64,000 nt of DNA, from assembly GCF_003986935.1 (NCBI RefSeq), contig NZ_RJZE01000021.1, positions 62,001 through 126,000 of the forward strand, given 5' to 3'. This document shows, in pieces, positions 24,187-32,918 of the stretch (position 1 is the stretch's first letter; every line of letters begins with the position of its first letter). The position numbers and the translations under genes are program-made. This DNA comes from Paraburkholderia kururiensis JCM 10599 = LMG 19447. GTDB taxonomy: Bacteria; Pseudomonadota; Gammaproteobacteria; Burkholderiales; Burkholderiaceae. The notes beneath the pieces were generated by a model. It was not told where the DNA came from, searched no databases, and saw nothing but the letters and a program-made list of their open reading frames with translations.

Positions 24187-25230
24187 ATGACGACGTTGCG
24201 CCCCGACGAAGCGCTTACGCATCCCGGCTCACTGCTGAGCGCAGACGCGCAGATCGTCGCGCCGTACGACTTCGAAGTGACCGGCCGCGACATCGAGAGC
24301 GCCCGCGCGCTCGGCGTACAAGACGGCATCGTCAGCGCGCTCGCCGAACCGCTGCGCATCGACTACACCGAAGCGCATGCGGCGCACATCATCAATGGCA
24401 TGGGCGTGACGCTGGGCGACTCCATCATCGGGCTCACGGCGATTCAGGCTATCGCGCATGCACATCCTCACGTGCGCTTCACCGTGTACCGGCCCGCCGA
24501 AGCGCCGCGCTATGTCGAAGCACTTTACGCACTCGCGCAAGGCGTGATCGCCGACTTTCGCCCCTTGCCCTGGCCGCTCGCCGCGCTGCCCGCAGACGGC
24601 CCGCGCATCGACGTGGGCAATCATCTGTTCTGGCCCGCGTTCATGAAGCTGCCGATGATCGACTTCTTTCTCGAAGCGCTCGGCGTGGATGCGGCCACGG
24701 TCCCGGCCGCACACAAAGCCAACCGCTGGCTGCAACGGCTGCGTCTGCCCGCATTGCCCGCGGCCTGGCAAACCGCTCCGTACGTGATGTTCTGCCCCAC
24801 CGCGAGCACGCCGGTGCGCAGCATTCCGGCCTCGGCGCATACACGGCTCGTCGATGCGCTCGCGCGCCGATTCGATCTGCCTGTGCTCGGCTTCGGCGCG
24901 GTGGATCATCCTCGCTACATCGACGTGAGCGCACTGTCGCCGGATACCGCGCACTTTCTCGCCTGGGTCGCCAAGGCGCGCCATCTCGTCACGTCGGACA
25001 CGGCGGCCGTGCACATCGCCGCCGGCTTCGACGTGCCCACCACTGCGTTCTTCACCACCGTCGCGCCGGAACTGCGCGTGCGCGACTACCCGCACTGCCG
25101 CGCCATCGCGCTCGACGTTTCGCCATTGCGCGACATCCAGGCGAGCAGCCGCGAAGCCGACCTCGCGCTCGTCGAAGCGGCCTTGCGCGCGTTGCCGATA
25201 GACGACTCGCTCTTCGCCGGCAACGCATAG
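24187..25230 (+). CDS. Glycosyltransferase family 9-like protein
   Basis: Protein of 347 residues, divergent from the Crp/Fnr gene, with AAGGA before the ATG. A GT-B-like architecture fits: GMGVTLGDSIIGLTAIQAIAHAHPHVRFTVYRPAE in the N-terminal half, and the heptosyltransferase-like C-terminal motif HLVTSDTAAVHIAAGFDVPTTAFF near residue 270. The N-terminal 60 residues have no clear match. No LPS genes are nearby and the acceptor is unknown. The assignment is by motif only; it could instead be a non-catalytic relative. Confidence 0.55.
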   Translation: MTTLRPDEALTHPGSLLSADAQIVAPYDFEVTGRDIESARALGVQDGIVSALAEPLRIDYTEAHAAHIINGMGVTLGDSIIGLTAIQAIAHAHPHVRFTVYRPAEAPRYVEALYALAQGVIADFRPLPWPLAALPADGPRIDVGNHLFWPAFMKLPMIDFFLEALGVDAATVPAAHKANRWLQRLRLPALPAAWQTAPYVMFCPTASTPVRSIPASAHTRLVDALARRFDLPVLGFGAVDHPRYIDVSALSPDTAHFLAWVAKARHLVTSDTAAVHIAAGFDVPTTAFFTTVAPELRVRDYPHCRAIALDVSPLRDIQASSREADLALVEAALRALPIDDSLFAGNA

Positions 25231-25374
25231 CGGGAGCGGCGCCACGCCGTTATTGCGTTGCAGCGTAAGCGGCCGCGCTCACGCGTTCTGCCGGCCACGC
25301 TCGAATACCCAACTAGCCGTGCCCGCTTTTTTCGCCAATAATGGCCGCACCTCCATCTCCGGACGAGGGCGGCC

Positions 25375-27423
25375 ATGCACTACAGCCCCGAAGCCATCCG
25401 CACCATTGCTCTGGTGGGACACGCAGGATGCGGAAAGACATCGCTGGCGGAAGCACTCCTGTTTCAGGGCGGCGCAGTGCATACGCCGGGCAGCGTGGAG
25501 CGCGGCACCGCCTTGTGCGACTTCGATCCGCTCGAACGCAAGTACCACCACTCCCTCTCCTCCGCCGTCACCCACTTCCACTACCACGACACCCGCATCT
25601 ATCTGCTCGACACGCCGGGCTATCCCGATTTCGCCGGCCTTTCGATCAGCGCCTTGCCCGCCGTGGAGACCGCGGCCATCGTCATCAACGCGCGCACCGG
25701 CATCGAGATGACCACGCGGCGCATGATGGCGTACGCCGAGCAACGCAAGCTGTGCCGCATGATCGTCGTGAACGGCATCGACGGCGAAAAGGTGGACCTG
25801 CCGCGTCTCTTCGCCGAGATTCAGGAAGCGTTCGGCAAGACCTGTCTGCCCATCAATCTGCCGGCGCAGCAGGGGCGCGACGTGGTGGACTGCTTCTTCA
25901 ATCCGTCGGGCGAAGCGGACTTTCTTTCGGTGGGAGCGGCGCACGACGCGCTCATCGATCAGGTGATCGAACTCGACCCGGAACTGATGGAGCTTTATCT
26001 GGAGCAAGGCGAGGCCATTCGCCCCGAGCAGTTGCACGCACCGTTCGAGCGCGCGCTGCGCGAAGGGCATCTCGTGCCCGTGTGCTTCACGTCGGCGGCC
26101 ACGGGCGCGGGCATCGGCGCGCTGCTCGACATCTTCGTGCGGCTCCTGCCGAATCCCACCGAAGGCAATCCGCCGCTCTTCTATCGCGAAACAGAAGGGC
26201 ATGTCGAAGTCGTGCATGCGCAACCCGTGGCGGACAAGCACGTGCTCGCGCATGTCTTCAAGATCGTGATGGACCCGTACATCGGCAAGATGGCGGTGTT
26301 TCGCATCCATCAGGGCACCGTGACGCGCGACAGCCAGCTTTATATCGGCGAGGGACGTCAGCCGTTCAAGGTGGCGCACCTGCTGATGCTGCAGGGCAAG
26401 GACCACGCCGACATCCAGCGCGCCGGCCCCGGCGACATCTGCGCCGTGGCGAAGGTGGACGAGATCGGCTTCGACGCCGTGCTGCACGACGCGCCCGAGG
26501 ACGGCAACATCCACCTCACGCCGCTCGATTTCCCCACGCCCATCTACGGCCTCGCTATCGAGCCCGCGCGGCGCGGCAACGAGCAGCGCTTGTGGGAAAT
26601 CCTGCAAAAGCTGGCCGCCGAAGACCCGTGCCTCGTGATCGATCACCCTGTGGGCACCAACGAGACCGTGGTGCGCGGCCTCGGCGAATTGCATCTGCGC
26701 TACATGCTGGAACGCCTCACGGAGCAGTACAAGCTCGAAGTCGTGACGCGCCCGCCCAGGATTGCATGGCGCGAAACGATTGGCGGCAAGGCCGAGGGCC
26801 ATTGCCGCCACAAGAAACAAACCGGCGGCGCGGGGCAATTCGGCGAAGTCATGTTGCGCGTGGAGCCGCTGCCGCGCGGCGCGGGCTTCGAATTCGTGGA
26901 CGCCGTGAAGGGCGGCGCCATTCCGGGGCAGTTCATTCCCGCCGTGGAGAAAGGCATTCTTCAGGTGATCGAGAACGGCCCGCTCGCGGGCTTTCCGATG
27001 CAGGACGTGCGCGTGACCGTCTACGACGGCAAGAGCCATCCCGTCGATTCGAAGGAAGTAGCCTTCGCCACGGCGGGCCGCAAGGCCTTCATCGAGGCCG
27101 TGCTGAAGGCGCAGCCCATCGTGCTCGAACCGATCGTGGATATCGAAGTGATGGCGCCCGAAGCCGCAATGGGCGACGTGATAGGCGACCTCTCCGCGCG
27201 CCGCGGCCAGGTGCACGGCACGCGCACCCTGGGCGGCAACGCGATCGTGGTGGCGGGCAAGGTGCCGCTCGCGGAACTCAACGACTACCAGTCGCGGCTC
27301 AATGCGATGGCGGGCGGCGACGGCAATTACAGCATCCAGTTCAGTCATTACGACCCGGTGCCGCCGGGCCAGCAGGAGCGGCTCGCCGCGCAGCACCGCA
27401 GTGAGGCGAACAACGGCGAGTGA
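25375..27423 (+). CDS. Elongation factor G-like GTPase with atypical GTP-binding motifs
   Basis: Translation-factor-type GTPase of 682 residues with all five EF-G domains by length and order (GTPase 1-270, domain II about 285-375, then III, IV with RIAWRETIGGKAEGHCRHKKQTGGAGQFGEV, and V ending MAGGDGNYSIQFSHYDPVP). The P-loop reads GHAGCGKTS (canonical AHxDAGKTT) and G3 reads DTPGYPDF (canonical DTPGHVDF). The G4 position reads NGID, where EF-G has NKxD. It is therefore a paralog of the 'EF-G-like' group rather than the housekeeping fusA, possibly used in ribosome rescue or recycling. No rpsL/rpsG/tuf context is present. Confidence 0.8.
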   Translation: MHYSPEAIRTIALVGHAGCGKTSLAEALLFQGGAVHTPGSVERGTALCDFDPLERKYHHSLSSAVTHFHYHDTRIYLLDTPGYPDFAGLSISALPAVETAAIVINARTGIEMTTRRMMAYAEQRKLCRMIVVNGIDGEKVDLPRLFAEIQEAFGKTCLPINLPAQQGRDVVDCFFNPSGEADFLSVGAAHDALIDQVIELDPELMELYLEQGEAIRPEQLHAPFERALREGHLVPVCFTSAATGAGIGALLDIFVRLLPNPTEGNPPLFYRETEGHVEVVHAQPVADKHVLAHVFKIVMDPYIGKMAVFRIHQGTVTRDSQLYIGEGRQPFKVAHLLMLQGKDHADIQRAGPGDICAVAKVDEIGFDAVLHDAPEDGNIHLTPLDFPTPIYGLAIEPARRGNEQRLWEILQKLAAEDPCLVIDHPVGTNETVVRGLGELHLRYMLERLTEQYKLEVVTRPPRIAWRETIGGKAEGHCRHKKQTGGAGQFGEVMLRVEPLPRGAGFEFVDAVKGGAIPGQFIPAVEKGILQVIENGPLAGFPMQDVRVTVYDGKSHPVDSKEVAFATAGRKAFIEAVLKAQPIVLEPIVDIEVMAPEAAMGDVIGDLSARRGQVHGTRTLGGNAIVVAGKVPLAELNDYQSRLNAMAGGDGNYSIQFSHYDPVPPGQQERLAAQHRSEANNGE

Positions 27424-27665
27424 TGAGCGCCGCAACTGATCGCTGCCCGCCCCGACTAAATAAATCTTCCTGAGCGGGAATAACCCGCGTCCACGCACGG
27501 TTCGCCCTGCACGTGCCGCTTTCGTGCATGTGCCGCGGCCTCCATCGCGGTCATTTCATCCGCACAAAGCCGCACGCGAACCCGTGCATATCGCGTTCCA
27601 GCTACGACGGACGCATCGCATCGAGACGACCGACTCCGGTCCCATTTCGGCGAATGGAGCACATC

Positions 27666-27932
27666 ATGAAGCTTTCACTCCTGATTACAGCAGCCGCGCT
27701 CGCACTCGGCACCGCTCAGGCCTACGCACAGACCGACGCCACCAGCACGGCGACGGCGCAAGGCGACAACGCAGCCATGACAAACGACGCCGTGGGCGGC
27801 CAGCTGCCCGGCATGAGCGCGAGCGGCGCGCCTCACGCGAAGACACGCGCCGAGGTCTATCAGGACTTCCTGCGCGCGAAGCAGGACGGCACGCTCGACC
27901 GCATCAACGCGCTGTACGGCGGCGGCGATTGA
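27666..27932 (+). CDS. DUF4148 secreted small protein
   Basis: Exported protein of 88 residues. A signal peptide is clear (MKLSLLITAAALALGTAQAYA, cleavage before QTDATS), and the C-terminal motif AKTRAEVYQDFLRAKQDGTLDRINALYGG is diagnostic of DUF4148, a family of short periplasmic Burkholderiaceae proteins of unknown role. The ATG at 27666 was selected for the signal peptide. A GC-rich hairpin follows the stop. Probably monocistronic. Confidence 0.85.
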   Translation: MKLSLLITAAALALGTAQAYAQTDATSTATAQGDNAAMTNDAVGGQLPGMSASGAPHAKTRAEVYQDFLRAKQDGTLDRINALYGGGD

Positions 27933-28261
27933 TCTCCGGCGCCGCATCATCCGAAACAACCCCACCTCACCTCCTGGAGCGCCGCCGGCCGCTGACGGCG
28001 GCGCGTCCTTCCCTTGTCTTGCCGCTTCAGGTGTCCCTCGCGGGATTCCCCTCGCCGGGTCCCTCCCGGCACGCCTGCGTTCGCTTCGCGACACGCCGCT
28101 TCGCGCCCTTACCGGCGCTGCCATGACACATGAATAAAGTGTCCTGAAGCAACCAGGCGGTGCGCCCTCGCCTGCGCGCGGCCCTGTCGTTCCCGCCGTA
28201 CGTGTCGTTCGTGCTTTCGTTTGTCCGGCTTTCCGTTCTTTCTCACGACCCGGTCACTACC
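27933..28261. other. Gap between DUF4148 and the lysozyme-domain gene
   Basis: No gene was seen in 329 bases. The left part holds a terminator-like hairpin at 27979-28004 (8-bp GCGCCGCC/GGCGGCGC stem, 10-base loop, then a modest T/C-rich tail) that likely ends the DUF4148 transcript. The right part should carry the promoter of the next gene, but no good -35/-10 pair was identified. Confidence 0.45.
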
Positions 28262-29134
28262 ATGAGCAACACCATCACCAATCAGTACCTCCGCACGCAG
28301 ACGCCCGTGGACGACGCGCAGGCCGGCAACACGCCGTCTGCGTCGGACATCGAGTTGCGCATCATGCAGGACATCGAACAGCTGCTCGCCGACCTCAGCG
28401 TCGCCACGGCGAACGGCGACTTCGACACCAGCAGCGGCAACACGGGCAGCGGCGGAGGCGGCGGCTTCGGTTCAGGCACCTCGAACTTCCAGGCGCCGGC
28501 GTTCAATCTCGGCTCCGCAACCGGCACGACCGGCGGTACCACGACACCCGCCACGACCGGCACCACGAACGCCCCCGTCACCGGCAACAGCGGCGCGCCG
28601 AACGGTCAATCGGGTTCGCCGCAGCAAACGGGCTCGGTCATTGCGCTCAGCACCGCGCCGCAAACCACGGCGCTCACGCCCGAACAGAGCAAGCAGACCG
28701 CGGACGCCTACGTCTCGAACCTCCAGCACGATTTCGGTCTGACGCGCGACCAGGCCGCCGGCATCGTGGCGAACCTCTGGCACGAGAGCGGCGGCATGAA
28801 TTCAGGCATCAATCAGGGCGGCGCGATCGGCGCGCCCAGTTCCAACATGGCCGACGACAACGGCAACGGCTACGGCATTGCCCAGTGGGGCGGCTCGCGC
28901 AAGCAGGGGCTCATCGACTACGCGCACGCGCACGGGCTCGACCCGTCGAGCCAGGCGGCCAATTACGGTTATCTGAAGCAGGAACTCGAGACCTCGGAAT
29001 CGGGCGCCATTTCCGCGGTGAAGAGCACGAACAGCGCTCAGGCGGCCACCGTCGCGTTCTGCGACGTGTTCGAAAAGCCGAGCGACCCGGAGATGGCTTC
29101 GCGCCTCGACCACCTTTCGGAGATTCTCGCGTAA
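28262..29134 (+). CDS. Phage-tail-lysozyme-domain protein
   Basis: Protein of 290 residues starting at the ATG at 28262 (MSNTITNQYLRTQTP). Residues 1-50 are polar with an acidic helical piece (DIELRIMQDIEQLLADL). Residues 60-150 are a Gly/Thr/Ser/Asn-rich linker. The C-terminal part (about 160-290) matches the phage tail-tip lysozyme fold, with GLTRDQAAGIVANLWHESGGMNSGINQGGAIG (a probable catalytic Glu in HESGG) and GYGIAQWGGSRKQGLIDYA. There is no signal peptide, and no phage genes are nearby, so it may be a host-used cell-wall enzyme or a secreted effector. That role is inference. Confidence 0.75.
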   Translation: MSNTITNQYLRTQTPVDDAQAGNTPSASDIELRIMQDIEQLLADLSVATANGDFDTSSGNTGSGGGGGFGSGTSNFQAPAFNLGSATGTTGGTTTPATTGTTNAPVTGNSGAPNGQSGSPQQTGSVIALSTAPQTTALTPEQSKQTADAYVSNLQHDFGLTRDQAAGIVANLWHESGGMNSGINQGGAIGAPSSNMADDNGNGYGIAQWGGSRKQGLIDYAHAHGLDPSSQAANYGYLKQELETSESGAISAVKSTNSAQAATVAFCDVFEKPSDPEMASRLDHLSEILA

Positions 29135-29240
29135 GCGGCCCTTTGCGTTTGCGGCGGCTACCTCGTCCGGCGGCTGGGCTCATCAGCTCGTAGAAAGGGG
29201 GCGTAGAAGGGGGAGTAAAAGCGGACGTAAAAGCGGACGT

Positions 29241-29267
29241 AAAAGCGCTGCGACCGCTGAGCAGCGC
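29241..29267 (-). terminator. Terminator of the glycosyltransferase-cytochrome b561 transcript
   Basis: A 7-bp stem (GCGCTGC at 29245-29251 with GCAGCGC at 29261-29267) is followed on the minus strand by TTTT. It lies just after the minus-strand glycosyltransferase stop. Short direct repeats of GCGGACGTAAAA lie next to it on the left. Confidence 0.5.
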
Positions 29268-29306
29268 AACGCTTCAGCCCTTCTTCTTCAGCGCTTCTTC
29301 AGCCCT

Positions 29307-30926
29307 TCACCGACGCGCCTCGTCGACGAGTCCCGTTCGTTCCTGCACGCCCCAGCTCTTGCGCGCCGTCAGCAGGTGCAGCCAGCCGAGCGCCGCGCCC
29401 GTGTGCCGCAGCAACTGGAAGCTGAACGGCTCGGCCAGCGCCGCGAGAACCGCGAGCGCGAAATGCGAGCCGCGGCGCTCGCCGGTCCAGCGTCGGTACA
29501 GATGCACGGACCACAGGTGAAACGCGAGGTCCACCCCGATCTTCGCGACGATCACCGCCGACACCGAAAGCGCAATGCCGATGCGCCCCGTGAACAGGAA
29601 CGTCAGCAGCAGCACGAACGCCGTGAGTCCGTAGATGGGCTGCAACGTGTCGATGGCCTTCACCGGCATCATCAGCAGACCCAGCGCGCCGTAGCGTCGA
29701 TTGCCCGCCATGTCGCGGTTCCAGTACTGCGTCTGCAGGAAGCCTGCGAACCAGCGGCGGCGCTGGCGCAGGAACGCGGCGAGCGTGCCGGGCGCGTCGG
29801 TGTGCGCGTGCGCGGTGCCGATCACGCGTACGCGCCACGTCTTGCCGTGCTCCACGGCGTAGCGGCGCAGCCGGTGGATCAGTTCGTAGTCTTCCACGAG
29901 GCATTGCGTGTCGAAGCCGCCCACCGTGACGAGCGCGTCGCGACGAAAGCACGCGAACGCGCCGGAGACCAGCAGCAGGCTGTCCGCCCGCATCCACGCA
30001 AAGCGCGAAATGAAGTTGCGGATGTACTCGTAGGTCTGAAACCACTGGAAAAAGCGGCCCGTCAGCGTACGCGCGCACATCGGCGTGATGATGCCCGTGG
30101 CCGCGACCAGTTCGGGTTCGCGCGCAAACGCGTCGCGCATCGCGGCGCACGCCGTGCCGGCAAGACGCGTGTCGGCGTCTACGGTGAGCACCGTGTCCGT
30201 CTCCATCAGCGCAATTGCCGCGTTCAGTGCGTGCGCCTTGCCCGCATGCGGCAGACGCAGCCAGCGCAGCGTGGGAAACAGCACGCTCGGCGCGCTGATC
30301 TGCCCTTCGAGCGGCGGCACGAGACCGTAGCGGCCGGCGAGCAGCGCGGCGGTGCCGTCCGTGGAGCCGTCGTCGGCAATCACGATCTGCGCGGGCGGCG
30401 CGTCCTGTTCGAGCAGCGCCTTGAGCGTGACGGGCAGCACCGACGCCTCGTTCCAGGCTGCCACGATCACACCGAGCGTGGGCTGCACGGCTTGCGCTGC
30501 GGCGTCCGGTGCGTGCGAGGGCTGCGACTTCATCAGCGGCAGCGTCTTGAAGGCGACGAACGCGAGCAGCAGCGTGTCGTACACGACATAGGCAATGCCC
30601 ACGGACCACGCCACCACGTTGTGCAGGAAGAACGCGCGGGCGAACAGCACGATCCATACAGCAAGCACGCCGCCGTGGATCAGCACGCTCACGAGCGGCG
30701 TGCCGCGCGGCGTGATGCGCGACGAGGCCTGGGCGAAGGCGTCGCCGAGCGTATGGGTCGCGGCAGCCGCCGATCGAGTCACGGAAGACGCGCAGCGCGG
30801 CGGGCGAGCGTGCGTGTCCGCCGCCTGGCTCACCGGATTGCCCTGGTCGTTGCGCCTGGGATTGCACTTGACGTCGCGCTCGCCATTACGCCTTTCGAGC
30901 GCTGCAAAATCGGGCACGGAACTCAT
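29307..30926 (-). CDS. Membrane family-2 glycosyltransferase
   Basis: Processive-type GT2 enzyme of 539 residues. Two N-terminal hydrophobic segments (about 65-115) precede the GT-A domain with IVIADDGSTDGT, the second acidic motif in VLTVDADTRLAGTA, and the acceptor-side QRRRWFAGF (Q-x-x-R-W) near residue 375, followed by three to four C-terminal membrane helices. This layout is that of BcsA/PgaC-like polysaccharide synthases. The first 55 residues are basic and low-complexity. The ATG at 30926 overlaps the stop of the cytochrome b561 gene by four bases, so the two are co-translated. The polymer made is unknown. Confidence 0.85.
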   Translation of the reverse strand: MSSVPDFAALERRNGERDVKCNPRRNDQGNPVSQAADTHARPPRCASSVTRSAAAATHTLGDAFAQASSRITPRGTPLVSVLIHGGVLAVWIVLFARAFFLHNVVAWSVGIAYVVYDTLLLAFVAFKTLPLMKSQPSHAPDAAAQAVQPTLGVIVAAWNEASVLPVTLKALLEQDAPPAQIVIADDGSTDGTAALLAGRYGLVPPLEGQISAPSVLFPTLRWLRLPHAGKAHALNAAIALMETDTVLTVDADTRLAGTACAAMRDAFAREPELVAATGIITPMCARTLTGRFFQWFQTYEYIRNFISRFAWMRADSLLLVSGAFACFRRDALVTVGGFDTQCLVEDYELIHRLRRYAVEHGKTWRVRVIGTAHAHTDAPGTLAAFLRQRRRWFAGFLQTQYWNRDMAGNRRYGALGLLMMPVKAIDTLQPIYGLTAFVLLLTFLFTGRIGIALSVSAVIVAKIGVDLAFHLWSVHLYRRWTGERRGSHFALAVLAALAEPFSFQLLRHTGAALGWLHLLTARKSWGVQERTGLVDEARR

Positions 30927-31525
30927 GGCCACATCCGCCGCAAAACGGAATGTCGATCGATCAGCTCGTGCTTGAGCGCGCCGCCCACGTGCAACGCCAG
31001 CACCAGATAGAGCGCGTAGCCGAACCACGTATGCACGGCGCCAAGCACGTCGTGCATGTGCTCCTTGAACTGCGGCTCGAGATGCATGATGAAGCCCACG
31101 CGTGGCCACGGCACGAGATGGAAGAGCGTCATCGGGTGCGTGCCCGCGTCCTTCCAGGCCGAGTCGTGAAACCAGCCCGAGAGCGGCAGGCCCAGCATGA
31201 TCGCGTAGAGCAACCCATGCGCCACGTGCGCCGCGAAACGCTCGGCCCGGGGAAACGCGAGCGGTAGCGGCGGCGGCCGGTGCGATGCGCGCCACAGAAT
31301 GCGCATGAGCACGAGGCCCAGCACCGTGATGCCGATGGACTTGTGCGTGTCGATGACGGGGCGCACCCAGTCGTCGGGCAAGGCATCCACCGTCCAGGCA
31401 AGCACCACGTTGCAGAGGATGCCGGCGGCAATGGCCCAATGAAGCAGGATGGCGACGCGGCTGTAGCGCGCAGCCGGCCCGGGGCGCGCGCGTTCGGCCT
31501 GGGCTCGTAGGGTGTTGGTGTTCAT
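30923..31525 (-). CDS. Cytochrome b561
   Basis: Diheme membrane cytochrome of 200 residues with four helices. Haem-ligand histidines are visible in RVAILLHWAIAAGILCN, IDTHKSIGITVLGLVLMRILW, HVAHGLLYAIMLGLPLSGWFHDSAW and the final HTWFGYALYLVLALHVGGALKHELID. The ATG at 31525 starts MNTNTLRAQ. The family passes electrons between quinol and periplasmic acceptors such as superoxide. It is the first gene of a two-gene operon with the glycosyltransferase, an unusual partner. Confidence 0.85.
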   Translation of the reverse strand: MNTNTLRAQAERARPGPAARYSRVAILLHWAIAAGILCNVVLAWTVDALPDDWVRPVIDTHKSIGITVLGLVLMRILWRASHRPPPLPLAFPRAERFAAHVAHGLLYAIMLGLPLSGWFHDSAWKDAGTHPMTLFHLVPWPRVGFIMHLEPQFKEHMHDVLGAVHTWFGYALYLVLALHVGGALKHELIDRHSVLRRMWP

Positions 31526-31802
31526 CGTGGCTCTGCTGGAAGCTCGAAGGGTGCGTACCAAAGTGCGTACCAGGGTGCATAACGGCCGCGCGGATGAAAG
31601 CCCGCCGCCGGACACCGCGCAAGAGACGCGCGGCACTGCCAGCGATAACGCCTGGCCCACGTACTTTATTCCCTCGCGCGTCAGTCCAGCAGTTGCTTCC
31701 GGCCCTCAAAAGACGCCAACACGCTCAACACGAACCCCTCGCAGGCTATGCCGAATGCCACGCGCCCCGGCGCCAACCGGCCGCGCTCACCCCACTCTCA
31801 GC

Positions 31803-32699
31803 CTACGAACTCGCGCGCCGCACGAAGACGCGGCGCGTGACGTCGAACGCTACGAGGTTGCCTGCCACCACGAGCAGCAGGCCCACCACAGCGAGAGGCG
31901 ACCACTGGTAGCCCTCGAACACCGTGGACACTGCAAGCGCGACCAGCGGGAACAGCACCGTGCAGTAGGCCGCGCGTTCCGGTCCAATGCGTCCCACGAG
32001 CGTCAGATACGCGGTGAAACCGATCACCGACCCCGGCACGGCGAGATAGGCGAGCGCGCCCAGATAGCGCGGCGTGAGCTCCACGGTGAACGGCAGGCCG
32101 GCGAGCGCGCTGCCCAGCGTGAGCACCGCCGCGCCGATCAGCATGGCCCAACCGTTGGTGACGAGCGGATTGAGACCGATCGATTGCATCCGGCTGGAGA
32201 GCAGGTTGCCCGCCGAAAAGCACATCGTGCCGAGGAACGCGATGGCAAGGCCTTGCCACGTGCCATGATCGCCGACGTGCCCCGCCATCTGTTGCAGGAA
32301 CAGGCAGGCAATGCCGGCGAGGCCGAGCACCGCGCCGGCAATGGCCGACGGCTGGAGCGGCCGGCCCATGAACAGCCGGCCGTTGATCGAATTGAGCAGC
32401 GGCGCGGTGGAGAACACCACGGCCACGAGCCCGCTCGGCACCGCCTGCTCGGCGTAGTAGAAGCACAGGAAGTTGATGCAGAAGAGCGCAAGGCCCTGGG
32501 CGACAAGAAAGCGCCACGCGCCGCGCGGCGGCTTCATGGGCCGCCTGAGCAGGCGCAGCAGCAGAAACATCGCGGCGGCCGCGAGCCAGAAACGCCACGC
32601 AATGGAAACCGGCGGCGGCACGGCGCCGAGCTGCCATTTGATGGCAATCCACGTGGTGCCCCAGATCAGCACGGTGACGGCGTAAAGAAAGAGATTCAT
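31803..32699 (-). CDS. EamA-family transporter
   Basis: DMT-type membrane transporter of 298 residues with ten predicted helices in two EamA repeats (LYAVTVLIWGTTWIAIKWQ near the N-terminus; AIAFLGTMCFSAGNLLSSRMQ, GSVIGFTAYLTLVGRIGPERAAY in the second half). Start at 32699 (MNLFLYAVTV). Head-to-head with the AraC regulator at 32919, its probable controller. The substrate is unknown. Confidence 0.85.
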   Translation of the reverse strand: MNLFLYAVTVLIWGTTWIAIKWQLGAVPPPVSIAWRFWLAAAAMFLLLRLLRRPMKPPRGAWRFLVAQGLALFCINFLCFYYAEQAVPSGLVAVVFSTAPLLNSINGRLFMGRPLQPSAIAGAVLGLAGIACLFLQQMAGHVGDHGTWQGLAIAFLGTMCFSAGNLLSSRMQSIGLNPLVTNGWAMLIGAAVLTLGSALAGLPFTVELTPRYLGALAYLAVPGSVIGFTAYLTLVGRIGPERAAYCTVLFPLVALAVSTVFEGYQWSPLAVVGLLLVVAGNLVAFDVTRRVFVRRASS

Positions 32700-32918
32700 G
32701 GCGCAATGAACGGTGGTGGGTAGCGAGCCTGGGCGTCGGTTGTAGTGTTCGCCCCGCCGCGCGGCTCGACGCACGTCGGGCCGCGGGCGAAATCTGCCCA
32801 GGAACGCCCACTATGCCGCCCTGCGCGGGCAGTCCGTTGTCCAGAATTGCGGTCTTTTCTGGGCTGGCCGGTAGCTCCCCGGCAAGGGGCCCGCGCCGGG
32901 CCTTATACTGGCGCGACC

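Noticed and set aside
23232..24359. Alternative minus-strand frame covering the Crp/Fnr gene
   Set aside because: The Crp/Fnr protein in the other frame has full domain support; the alternative is Arg/Ala/His-rich shadow.
28160..29134. Lysozyme-domain gene as part of a prophage
   Set aside because: No integrase, capsid, portal, tail or att-like repeats were seen on either side.
30926..31709. Upstream extension of the glycosyltransferase frame to 800 residues
   Set aside because: The extension overlaps the cytochrome b561 gene and lacks domain sequence; the ATG overlapping the cytochrome stop is the better start.
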